9,554 nucleotides of DNA from Cytophagales bacterium (GTDB taxonomy: Bacteria; Bacteroidota; Bacteroidia; Cytophagales; Cyclobacteriaceae), in contig DNZD01000151.1 of assembly GCA_003504855.1 (NCBI GenBank), positions 1-9,554 on the forward strand. Direction: 5' to 3'. Positions 1-6,190 of the stretch are shown here, piece after piece; the stretch's first letter is position 1; every line of letters starts with the position of its first letter. The translations under genes were made by a program, and so were the position numbers. The notes beneath the pieces are model-generated. The model searched no databases and was not told where the DNA came from. It worked only from the letters and a program-made list of their open reading frames with translations.

Positions 1-92
1 AGAAACAGAAAAAAGGTAAAAAGCGCATGCGCCAGGTGGGCTCCGTGGAAATTCCGCAGGAAGCTTTCATGGCCGTACTCAAACTTGATTAA
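1..92 (+). CDS. lepA: Elongation factor 4 (LepA), C-terminal end only
   Basis: This is the last 29 codons of a gene whose start lies before the window; the reading frame begins at base 3 and ends with TAA at 90-92. The visible protein reads KQKKGKKRMRQVGSVEIPQ and then EAFMAVLKLD. It matches, from memory, the end of EF4/LepA (E. coli: KQKEGKKRMKQIGNVELPQ, then EAFLAIL). This basic tail belongs to the C-terminal domain specific to LepA. LepA is a ribosome-binding GTPase that back-translocates or remodels stalled ribosomes and affects initiation. The GTPase domain is outside the window, so whether the gene is intact cannot be judged. folD starts 5 bases after its stop, which suggests co-transcription. 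Confidence 0.88.
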   Translation, partial: KQKKGKKRMRQVGSVEIPQEAFMAVLKLD

Positions 93-97
93 TACCC

Positions 98-991
98 ATG
101 GCTGAACCGACTACAAAATCATATACCCTCATTGACGGTCGTAAGGTCTCAACTGAAATCAAGCAGGAGATCGCTCAGAAAGTAGCTGAGCGAAAGTCGA
201 TCGGTAAGAAAATTCCACACCTCGCCTTTATCCTGGTTGGGGATGATGGCGCCAGTCAGACTTATGTGGACCATAAGGTAAAGGCGTGTAAGGATGTGGG
301 TTTTCACTACACCATGATGCGCTTTGCAGATACCATTTCTGAAGAAAAACTCAGTAAGCATATTGTGGCGGTGAACAATGATGATGACGTTGACGGATTC
401 ATTGTCCAGTTGCCATTGCCCCCTGGTATATCTGTGGAACGGATCACTGATAAGATCCGGCCCGATAAGGATGTGGATGGGTTCACCAACCGTAACTTCG
501 GCAGCATTATCTCCAAAGTGCCACTCCTCATGCCGGCAACTCCATGGGGTGTGATCGAATTACTTCGCCGGTACAACATCAACACGGAAGGAAAGCATTG
601 CGTAGTGGTGGGTGCAAGTCGCATCGCTGGTGCGCCGCTGAGTATGATGCTGGTAGAACAAGGTCATGCAACCGTTACGATTTGTCATAAATACACCAAG
701 GATCTGGATCAATACACCCGCAACGCAGATATTCTGCTGGTGGCCGTAGGCAAACCAGGTCTCATCACGGCAGACATGGTAAAGGATGGTGCCGTCGTAA
801 TCGATATCGGCACAACCAAAGTCGAAGATCCATCCAAGCCCAATGGATTCAGTATCCGTGGCGATGTGGACTTCAAAAATGTCGCACCGAAGACATCGTT
901 TATCACACCGGTGCCGGGTGGCGTTGGTCCGATGACCATCGCATCATTGTTGCTCAATACGCTACGGGCAACCGAACTTCGTCATCCGTAA
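98..991 (+). CDS. folD: FolD, bifunctional methylene-THF dehydrogenase / methenyl-THF cyclohydrolase
   Basis: This cytosolic enzyme interconverts 5,10-methylene-THF, 5,10-methenyl-THF and 10-formyl-THF using NADP, feeding purine and formyl-Met synthesis. The 297 residues are the usual length. The N-terminal catalytic domain carries the substrate motif SQTYVDHK with Tyr56 and the catalytic Lys60, then QLPLP at 104-108 and DKDVDG at 123-128. The Rossmann domain has the dinucleotide motif GASRIAG at 172-178, where many homologues have Val instead of Ala177. PGGVGPMT at 273-280 is the family signature. The ATG at 98 is the only sensible start: it lies 5 bases after the lepA stop, and the next Met is residue 73, inside the domain. 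No Shine-Dalgarno is visible. queE follows after 15 bases, so the gene probably sits within an operon. Confidence 0.96.
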   Translation: MAEPTTKSYTLIDGRKVSTEIKQEIAQKVAERKSIGKKIPHLAFILVGDDGASQTYVDHKVKACKDVGFHYTMMRFADTISEEKLSKHIVAVNNDDDVDGFIVQLPLPPGISVERITDKIRPDKDVDGFTNRNFGSIISKVPLLMPATPWGVIELLRRYNINTEGKHCVVVGASRIAGAPLSMMLVEQGHATVTICHKYTKDLDQYTRNADILLVAVGKPGLITADMVKDGAVVIDIGTTKVEDPSKPNGFSIRGDVDFKNVAPKTSFITPVPGGVGPMTIASLLLNTLRATELRHP

Positions 992-1006
992 CCGGCACGA
1001 AAATCT

Positions 1007-1642
1007 TTGCCTACGCCACGCGAAACCCCCATTCCCGGTTCGACCGAACAGCTTCCGCTGATGGAGGACTTTTACACCCTGCAGGGTGAAGGGACTTATC
1101 AGGGAAGAGCAGCTTACTTTATCCGCCTGGCTGGCTGCGATGTAGGATGTGTTTGGTGCGATGTAAAGGAATCCTGGGCCATGGATGCGCACCCAATGGT
1201 TGGTTTGCCCGTCATTGTGCAACGTGCCCGTGAATCAGGGGCGCCCATCGCCGTAATCACCGGCGGCGAACCTGCCATGCATAACCTTGAAGCATTGACC
1301 CGTAACCTACGCGCCACAGGTATGCGAACGCATATCGAAACCTCGGGGGCACATCCCCTGACAGGAGAATGGGATTGGATATGCCTGTCCCCCAAGAAAT
1401 TTAAAGCGCCACGCCCGGATATCTATGAGCTGGCTCATGAGCTGAAAATTGTTGTATATCACAAAAGTGATCTGGATTGGGCGGAACAGGAAGCGGCGAG
1501 AACTTCGGCTAATTGCCGGTTGTACCTTCAGCCGGAATGGTCGCGGGAGAAGGAAATGCTACCTGTAATTATTGCCTACGTGAAGAAAAATCCGCGATGG
1601 ACAGTTTCTTTACAGGTTCACAAATACATGAATATCCCTTAG
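1007..1642 (+). CDS. queE: QueE, 7-carboxy-7-deazaguanine synthase (radical SAM)
   Basis: QueE uses a radical-SAM [4Fe-4S] cluster to contract 6-carboxy-tetrahydropterin to 7-carboxy-7-deazaguanine, the step after QueD on the way to preQ0 and queuosine. The cluster motif is Cys44-x3-Cys48-x2-Cys51 (CDVGCVWC), preceded by the family's FYTLQGEG at 22-29. The SAM-binding GGEP is at 86-89, ETSG at 111-114, and the protein ends QVHKYMNIP, as QueE proteins do. Length is 211 residues, normal for the family. The start is uncertain. The frame is closed by the folD TAA at 989-991, and the first start codon after it is TTG at 1007. The first ATG is Met19 at 1061, immediately before the conserved core. 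I prefer TTG because I recall Bacteroidota homologues having residues before the LPLMEDFYT segment. The OmpA-type gene begins 15 bases after its stop. Confidence 0.94.
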   Translation: MPTPRETPIPGSTEQLPLMEDFYTLQGEGTYQGRAAYFIRLAGCDVGCVWCDVKESWAMDAHPMVGLPVIVQRARESGAPIAVITGGEPAMHNLEALTRNLRATGMRTHIETSGAHPLTGEWDWICLSPKKFKAPRPDIYELAHELKIVVYHKSDLDWAEQEAARTSANCRLYLQPEWSREKEMLPVIIAYVKKNPRWTVSLQVHKYMNIP

Positions 1643-1657
1643 GGTCGTTAATTCGTT

Positions 1658-3589
1658 ATGAAGGTCATGGCGGGAAAGGTGTTTTTGTTAAGTCTTGTGT
1701 TGGCAATAGCTACAGCAGTTGCTTGTGCGCAACCCATACTCAGCACAAAGAATAAGAAGGCCATTGAACTGTATACGGACGCAGACAATTTTCGGGTCCG
1801 GGGCGAATATGATCAGGCGATGGCCATGCTCCAGGAGGCGATCCAAAGGGATAAGAATTTTTCAGAAGCTTACTTCAGGGTGGCGCTGATCCATAAGACC
1901 CAGCGTCATTACGAAAAGGCTATTTCCTACTACCACCAGGGTCTTGCGCTTAATGTAGATGTGAAGAAGCAGAAAGCTTATTTTCTGGAGTTAGGCGAGG
2001 TATATCAGTTTGTAGGTGACTATGAGAAGAGCTTGCAGTTCTTGAATCGTTACCTCGATAACGAAATTATGAATAAGCGGAACATCGAGTTGGCTACACA
2101 CCTGAAGAGAAACTCTGTCTATGCATTGAAAAACCAGAAAGTCATTTCAGACTTCCGTCCGAAAGTGTTAAGCGACACTGTCAATGCTTTTCCGATGCAG
2201 TACTTTCCGGTGCTTACCGCTGATGAGCAGGAGTTAATTTTTACGCGCAGGTTGGGGGGTCGCGATATGGACGATGAAGACCTGGTGGTGGTAAAAAAAG
2301 ACAGCCAGGGGCGGTGGGGCCGTCCTACGTCAGTGTCGGAAGCTATAAACTCGCGGTTGAATGAAGGCACCTGCACCATTTCTGCAGATGGCCGTCAGCT
2401 GATATTTACCTCTTGTGCCGGACGAAGGGGCTATGGCAGTTGTGACTTATTCGAAAGCAGAAAAAATGGCGATACCTGGACAACTCCTGTTAACCTCGGT
2501 CCGCAGGTTAATTCGGCGGCGTGGGAATCACAGCCATCGCTCTCGGCTGATGGTAACATGTTGTTCTTTGTCTCCGATCGGAGAGGAGGGTTAGGAAACA
2601 AGGATATTTATGTCTCCTATAAACTCAACAACAACCAATGGACCCGCGCGGAAAACCTGGGTGATAAAATCAATACGCCCTACGAAGAAATATCGCCCTT
2701 CATCCATGTCAATGGACGAACGCTCTTCTTTGCTTCCAATGGCCGTCCTGGGTTCGGCGGATTTGATCTGTACCGGTCAGAGCGGGAAAACAGTGTCTGG
2801 TCGGAACCAACCAATTTTGGCTCGCCGGTCAACACGTATGAGGATCAATTCTCACTCTATATTACGGCGGATGGTAAACGCGGATTTTATTCCCATGAAG
2901 ACAATGACAAAATCAACTCCTCAAAAATTGTTGAAATCACCATCCCCGAAGACCTGCGGCTGAGGTATGTAAGTAATTACGTCAAGGGCGTAGTGCTGGA
3001 TAAGAAAACAAGAAAGCCATTGAAGGCGAAGGTGGAACTGTTTAACATCAACCAAAATGTTTTGACATCGGCCGTATATTCTGATTCAGTTACCGGCGAA
3101 TACCTGATGGTGCTAACGCAAGGTGCGGACTATGCCCTGTATGCCAACAGTCCGGGTTATCTGTTCCAGAGTCTCAACTTTAACTATGAATCAGAGATTC
3201 ATCATGATCCGGTGGCGATGGATATTCTCCTTGATCCGGCTGAGTTGGGTGCTTCTTCCGTGTTGAACAACATCTTTTTTGAGTTTAATAAATTTGATAT
3301 TCAGGAAAAATCCACCACCGAACTCGACAAGGTGGTTCGCTTCATGAATGAGAACCCCGGCTTGCGGGTGGAGATCAGCGGGCATACCGACAATGCGGGT
3401 ACCGCGGCCTACAACCTGCAATTGTCACAAAAGCGTTCACATGCGGTAGCCCAGTATCTTATCGATCATGGCATCGAGGTGTCGCGCCTGGAGCAGAAAG
3501 GCTACGGCGCAGGCAAGCCCATAAGACCCAATGACACCGAAGAGAATCGTCAAGTCAACCGACGGATTGAATTCAGGATAGTACGCTAA
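1658..3589 (+). CDS. PorE-like envelope protein: TPR, PD40 propeller, CRD and OmpA peptidoglycan-binding domain
   Basis: This 643-residue exported protein probably anchors an outer-membrane complex to peptidoglycan. Domains in order: signal sequence 1-24; TPR-like helical repeats about 34-160; a beta-propeller of PD40 blades about 180-427; a carboxypeptidase-regulatory-like beta-sandwich about 440-525; OmpA C-terminal domain about 537-643. Five blade motifs are visible, near 184, 238, 293, 347 and 398 (for example SLSADGNMLFF and ITADGKRGFY). In the OmpA domain, Asp578 of GHTDNAG and Arg593 have the 15-residue spacing of the pair that binds diaminopimelate in OmpA. The whole layout matches PorE, a periplasmic type IX secretion component of Porphyromonas gingivalis. 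Bacteroidota carry several paralogues of this layout, and no porP/sprF-type partner is adjacent, so the PorE role is inference. Start: ATG 1658; Met4 (1667) is a possible alternative. Confidence 0.87.
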   Translation: MKVMAGKVFLLSLVLAIATAVACAQPILSTKNKKAIELYTDADNFRVRGEYDQAMAMLQEAIQRDKNFSEAYFRVALIHKTQRHYEKAISYYHQGLALNVDVKKQKAYFLELGEVYQFVGDYEKSLQFLNRYLDNEIMNKRNIELATHLKRNSVYALKNQKVISDFRPKVLSDTVNAFPMQYFPVLTADEQELIFTRRLGGRDMDDEDLVVVKKDSQGRWGRPTSVSEAINSRLNEGTCTISADGRQLIFTSCAGRRGYGSCDLFESRKNGDTWTTPVNLGPQVNSAAWESQPSLSADGNMLFFVSDRRGGLGNKDIYVSYKLNNNQWTRAENLGDKINTPYEEISPFIHVNGRTLFFASNGRPGFGGFDLYRSERENSVWSEPTNFGSPVNTYEDQFSLYITADGKRGFYSHEDNDKINSSKIVEITIPEDLRLRYVSNYVKGVVLDKKTRKPLKAKVELFNINQNVLTSAVYSDSVTGEYLMVLTQGADYALYANSPGYLFQSLNFNYESEIHHDPVAMDILLDPAELGASSVLNNIFFEFNKFDIQEKSTTELDKVVRFMNENPGLRVEISGHTDNAGTAAYNLQLSQKRSHAVAQYLIDHGIEVSRLEQKGYGAGKPIRPNDTEENRQVNRRIEFRIVR

Positions 3590-3596
3590 TCCCGGG

Positions 3597-4565
3597 CTAT
3601 TGGCCAGAGCCGAGCTTCATCAGGTAGTTTTTCACGTAATCGGTTGTCCCTTCTTCGAGCGAATGAAACGGTTTGGAATAGCCAATCCCTGTTAATTTTT
3701 GCATGTTGGCTTCCGTGAAATATTGGTACTTATCTCGTATGTCAACAGGGGTATCAATGAACTCAATGTGCTCCGGTTTTCCCATGGCGCGAAAGACAGC
3801 CCGGGTAAGATCGAGAAAGGTGCGTGCCTTGCCGGAACCCAGGTTATAGATTCCGGAATTCTTTCGGTGGTGCATGAGAAACACGCAGGCCTCCACAACG
3901 TCTTTGATGTAAACAAAATCACGCATCTGCTCACCGTCTTTATAATCAGGATTTTGCGAGCGAAACAGCCGCATCTTGCCCGTCTTTAAAATCTGATTGT
4001 ATGCGTGCCAGATCACGGAAGCTTGTCCACCCTTGTGGTATTCATTCGGACCATATACATTGAAAAACTTGAGTCCGGCCCAGAAGAAGGGACGTTCTTT
4101 TTGCTGAAGGGCCCACACGTCAAAGTCTTGCTTGGACTGTCCGTACGGGTTCAGCGGCAGCAGCCTTGGAATTAATGATTCATCATCGTCGTAACCTTGT
4201 TCTCCGGCGCCATAGGTGGCAGCTGATGATGCGTACACCAGTGGAATCTGGTGGGCAATACAAAGGGTCCAGACATCTTTGGTGTATTGGGTGTTGAATT
4301 TATCTAGTTTCTTTTTGTCGAACTCGGTGGTGGTGGAAATAGCACCAATATGAAACACAAACTCAACCTCCTCGCCATGGGCCTTTAGCCACGGCAGAAA
4401 TTCATCCAGGTCAATGCGATCCTGGATGCGCAACCCCGCGAGGTTTTTGTTTTTCAGCTCATCATCAAACCGGTCCACGGCAACAATGGCGTTGAAATTG
4501 TCCTGGTTCAGTCGGTGGATAAGATAGCTGCCGATAAATCCTGCAGCACCGGTTACAACAATCAT
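3597..4565 (-). CDS. hldD: HldD, ADP-L-glycero-D-manno-heptose 6-epimerase
   Basis: This NADP-dependent extended SDR enzyme epimerises ADP-D-glycero-D-manno-heptose at C6, giving the heptose donor for LPS core or other surface glycans. From the chosen start it has 322 residues, close to E. coli HldD. MIVVTGAAGFIG at 1-12 is the Rossmann glycine motif. SSAATYG is at 113-119. Tyr141 and Lys145 form the YxxxK pair. Lys178 in EYHKGGQAS aligns with the second catalytic base Lys178 of E. coli HldD, which separates this family from GalE-like epimerases. The frame stays open to an ATG at 4610, but those 15 extra residues precede the glycine motif and would cover the divergent queD promoter, so I start at 4565. 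Its stop is 7 bases from the stop of the convergent OmpA-type gene. I found no good -7 box of its own. Confidence 0.95.
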   Translation of the reverse strand: MIVVTGAAGFIGSYLIHRLNQDNFNAIVAVDRFDDELKNKNLAGLRIQDRIDLDEFLPWLKAHGEEVEFVFHIGAISTTTEFDKKKLDKFNTQYTKDVWTLCIAHQIPLVYASSAATYGAGEQGYDDDESLIPRLLPLNPYGQSKQDFDVWALQQKERPFFWAGLKFFNVYGPNEYHKGGQASVIWHAYNQILKTGKMRLFRSQNPDYKDGEQMRDFVYIKDVVEACVFLMHHRKNSGIYNLGSGKARTFLDLTRAVFRAMGKPEHIEFIDTPVDIRDKYQYFTEANMQKLTGIGYSKPFHSLEEGTTDYVKNYLMKLGSGQ

Positions 4566-4593
4566 CTTCAATAAACTTTGCTGCAAGTTAATG

Positions 4594-4601
4594 TATATTT
4601 G
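4594..4601 (+). promoter_or_regulatory. Candidate -7 box for queD-lpxB
   Basis: TATATTTG matches all six fixed positions of the Bacteroidota -7 consensus TAnnTTTG recognised by the primary sigma factor. It lies 34 bases before the queD ATG, which puts the transcript start near 4607 and gives a leader of about 29 bases. No TTTG lies at the usual 19-21 base distance upstream; the nearest, at 4577-4580, is only 13 bases away. The box sits in the 70-bp region between the divergent starts of hldD and queD. Confidence 0.5.
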
Positions 4602-4611
4602 TGGCCTCATG

Positions 4612-4628
4612 CTCCTGATATATAGGAG
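4612..4628 (+). promoter_or_regulatory. queD Shine-Dalgarno paired in a small hairpin
   Basis: AGGAG at 4624-4628 lies 7 bases before the ATG at 4636. It is the only strong ribosome-binding site in the window and fixes the queD start. CTCCT at 4612-4616 is its exact complement, separated by the 7-base loop GATATAT. If the transcript starts near 4607, the leader would contain this 5-bp stem, extendable by one G-U pair, with the ribosome-binding site buried. Such a short stem may be only marginally stable. Pairing is seen in the sequence; a regulatory effect is inferred. Confidence 0.5.
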
Positions 4629-4635
4629 AATTTGT

Positions 4636-5055
4636 ATGATTTACGTGACCCGAAAAGAGCACTTCAACGCAGCCCACAAGGTGTCCAATCCGGCCTGGAG
4701 CAAGGAAAAAAATCTGGAGGTATTCGGCCCTTGCGCCAATGAAAACTGGCATGGTCATAATTTTGAATTGATTGTGACGGTGAAAGGAAAGCCCAATCCG
4801 GACACAGGTTTTGTTTTTGATCTCAAGAAATTAAGCGCATTGATTCGTGCGGAAGTCATCGACAAACTGGACCACAAGAACCTGAACCTCGATGTCGACT
4901 TCATGAAGGACAAGATGGCCAGCACCGAGAACCTGGTGGTTGAAATCTGGAAGATCCTGGCACCCAAAATTGCTGCCGCCGAGCCCCGGGCAGTGTTGCA
5001 TTCACTCCGACTGTTTGAAACCATAAATAACTCCGTCGAGTATTTCGGCGAATGA
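4636..5055 (+). CDS. queD: 6-pyruvoyl/6-carboxy-tetrahydropterin synthase family protein (QueD, PTPS-II-like motif)
   Basis: This 139-residue enzyme converts dihydroneopterin triphosphate to a 6-substituted tetrahydropterin. As QueD it would make the 6-carboxy-tetrahydropterin used by QueE. Zinc ligands are His14, His39 and His41 (HGH). The catalytic Cys33 sits in FGPCANENWHGH, with Asp79-His80 in LDHKNLN and Glu128 in LFETINN. The Cys-x5-HGH spacing and the ETxNN ending resemble mammalian PTPS more than E. coli QueD, which has Cys-x3-HGH. Pterin synthesis is therefore an alternative role. The queE gene 3 kb upstream favours queuosine. The start is ATG 4636, set by AGGAG 7 bases upstream; the frame opens earlier, at 4591, but that segment holds the promoter and adds unrelated residues. 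lpxB begins 10 bases after the stop and is probably co-transcribed. Confidence 0.9.
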   Translation: MIYVTRKEHFNAAHKVSNPAWSKEKNLEVFGPCANENWHGHNFELIVTVKGKPNPDTGFVFDLKKLSALIRAEVIDKLDHKNLNLDVDFMKDKMASTENLVVEIWKILAPKIAAAEPRAVLHSLRLFETINNSVEYFGE

Positions 5056-5065
5056 AGGCCACTGC

Positions 5066-6178
5066 ATGCGCTATTACATCATTGCCGGTGAACGCTCCGG
5101 AGACCTCCACGGAAGCAACCTGATCAAATCCTTGCGGCAGTACGATCCACAGGCTGTCGTGCGTGGATTTGGTGGTGATGAAATGAAATTGGCTGGCGCG
5201 GAAATCGTGGTTCATTTTGAGGAAATGGCCTTTATGGGTTTTGTGCGCCTCATCACCAATTATGGTACAATCCGCCGTATGTTGAAATTCTGTAAAGAAG
5301 ACATTATCCGTTTCAATGCCGATGCGGTAATCTTAATTGACTATGGTGGGTTCAACCGACGGATAGCAGCGTTCACCAAACCCAGGTCTATCAAAACGTT
5401 TTATTATATACCGCCAAAGATTTGGGCATGGTATCAAAGCAGGGCGAAAGAGATCAAGGCGAACGTTGACCGGCTATTCGTTATTCTGCCCTTTGAAAAG
5501 GAATTTTATAAGAAATACGACTGGGAAGTCGATTACGTGGGAAACCCTGTACTGGATGCTGTGAAAGCATTTAATCCTGATCCCGACTTCCGGACGAAAA
5601 ATAACCTGACGGATGACAAACCTATTGTTGCCCTGTTGCCCGGTAGCCGAAAGATGGAATTACAGAAAATCGTTCCGTTGATGAGTGAACTGGTGAATCA
5701 GCATCCAGCCTACCGGTTTGTTGTAGCCGCTCTTCCTGACCTGGACCCGGCGCTGTACCAGCCCCTGCAGGGCAAGGCCAATGTGAGCTTCATCCAGGAT
5801 GATACCTATAACTTGTTGCACATTGCCCGCGCGGCAGTAGTAACTTCCGGCACCGCGACACTCGAGACTGCCTTGTTCAGGGTGCCACAGGTATGCGTCT
5901 ATAGAGCCGGGTGGTTGGAATACCGGATTGCCAGGATGCTCGTCAAGGTGGAATGGGTATCGCTGGTAAACCTGATCGGCAACAAGGCAGTGATTAGCGA
6001 GCTGATTCAGGATGATGCTACGGTCACTGGTGTTTCCGGAGAATTGACGAATCTCGTGAACGATGGCAGCCGGCGAGCCGGGATGCTGGAAGACTACGAT
6101 AAAATCTATCGGATCCTGGATACGGGCTCTGCTTCCGATAATGCCGGGCGGTTGATGGTGTCTTACCTCAAGCCCTGA
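5066..6178 (+). CDS. lpxB: LpxB, lipid-A-disaccharide synthase
   Basis: This GT19 glycosyltransferase joins UDP-2,3-diacylglucosamine and 2,3-diacylglucosamine-1-phosphate (lipid X) to form the lipid A disaccharide at the inner face of the inner membrane. The 370 residues are a normal length. Family motifs run in order: AGERSGDLHGSNLI from residue 7; FGGDEM at 35-40; MAFMGF at 54-59; IDYGGFN at 91-97 with the probable catalytic Asp92; PPKIWAW at 116-122; LPFEKEFY at 141-148; LPGSR at 191-195; SGTATLET at 261-268; and NLIGNK at 302-307. E. coli has Ala-Ser where this protein has Arg10-Ser11 in the first loop. Start ATG 5066 fits the family N-terminus and is 10 bases after the queD stop. A weak AAGG lies upstream. 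The gene runs convergently into clpX with only 12 bases between stops. Confidence 0.96.
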   Translation: MRYYIIAGERSGDLHGSNLIKSLRQYDPQAVVRGFGGDEMKLAGAEIVVHFEEMAFMGFVRLITNYGTIRRMLKFCKEDIIRFNADAVILIDYGGFNRRIAAFTKPRSIKTFYYIPPKIWAWYQSRAKEIKANVDRLFVILPFEKEFYKKYDWEVDYVGNPVLDAVKAFNPDPDFRTKNNLTDDKPIVALLPGSRKMELQKIVPLMSELVNQHPAYRFVVAALPDLDPALYQPLQGKANVSFIQDDTYNLLHIARAAVVTSGTATLETALFRVPQVCVYRAGWLEYRIARMLVKVEWVSLVNLIGNKAVISELIQDDATVTGVSGELTNLVNDGSRRAGMLEDYDKIYRILDTGSASDNAGRLMVSYLKP

Positions 6179-6190
6179 CTTTCGTCCTGC

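Noticed and set aside
1513..1755. 80-codon open frame across the queE end and OmpA-type gene start
   Set aside because: It overlaps two well-supported genes on the same strand in another frame and has no recognisable content.
4566..4610. N-terminal extension of hldD to ATG 4610
   Set aside because: It would add 15 residues before the glycine-rich motif that normally begins HldD and would cover the divergent queD promoter.
4591..4635. N-terminal extension of queD to ATG 4591
   Set aside because: It overlaps the -7 box and would start upstream of the likely transcript start. The Shine-Dalgarno before 4636 marks the real start.
4602..4635. preQ1 riboswitch in the queD leader
   Set aside because: The leader has a hairpin overlapping the ribosome-binding site but lacks the conserved loop and A-rich tail of preQ1-I. 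The predicted leader is also too short for other classes.
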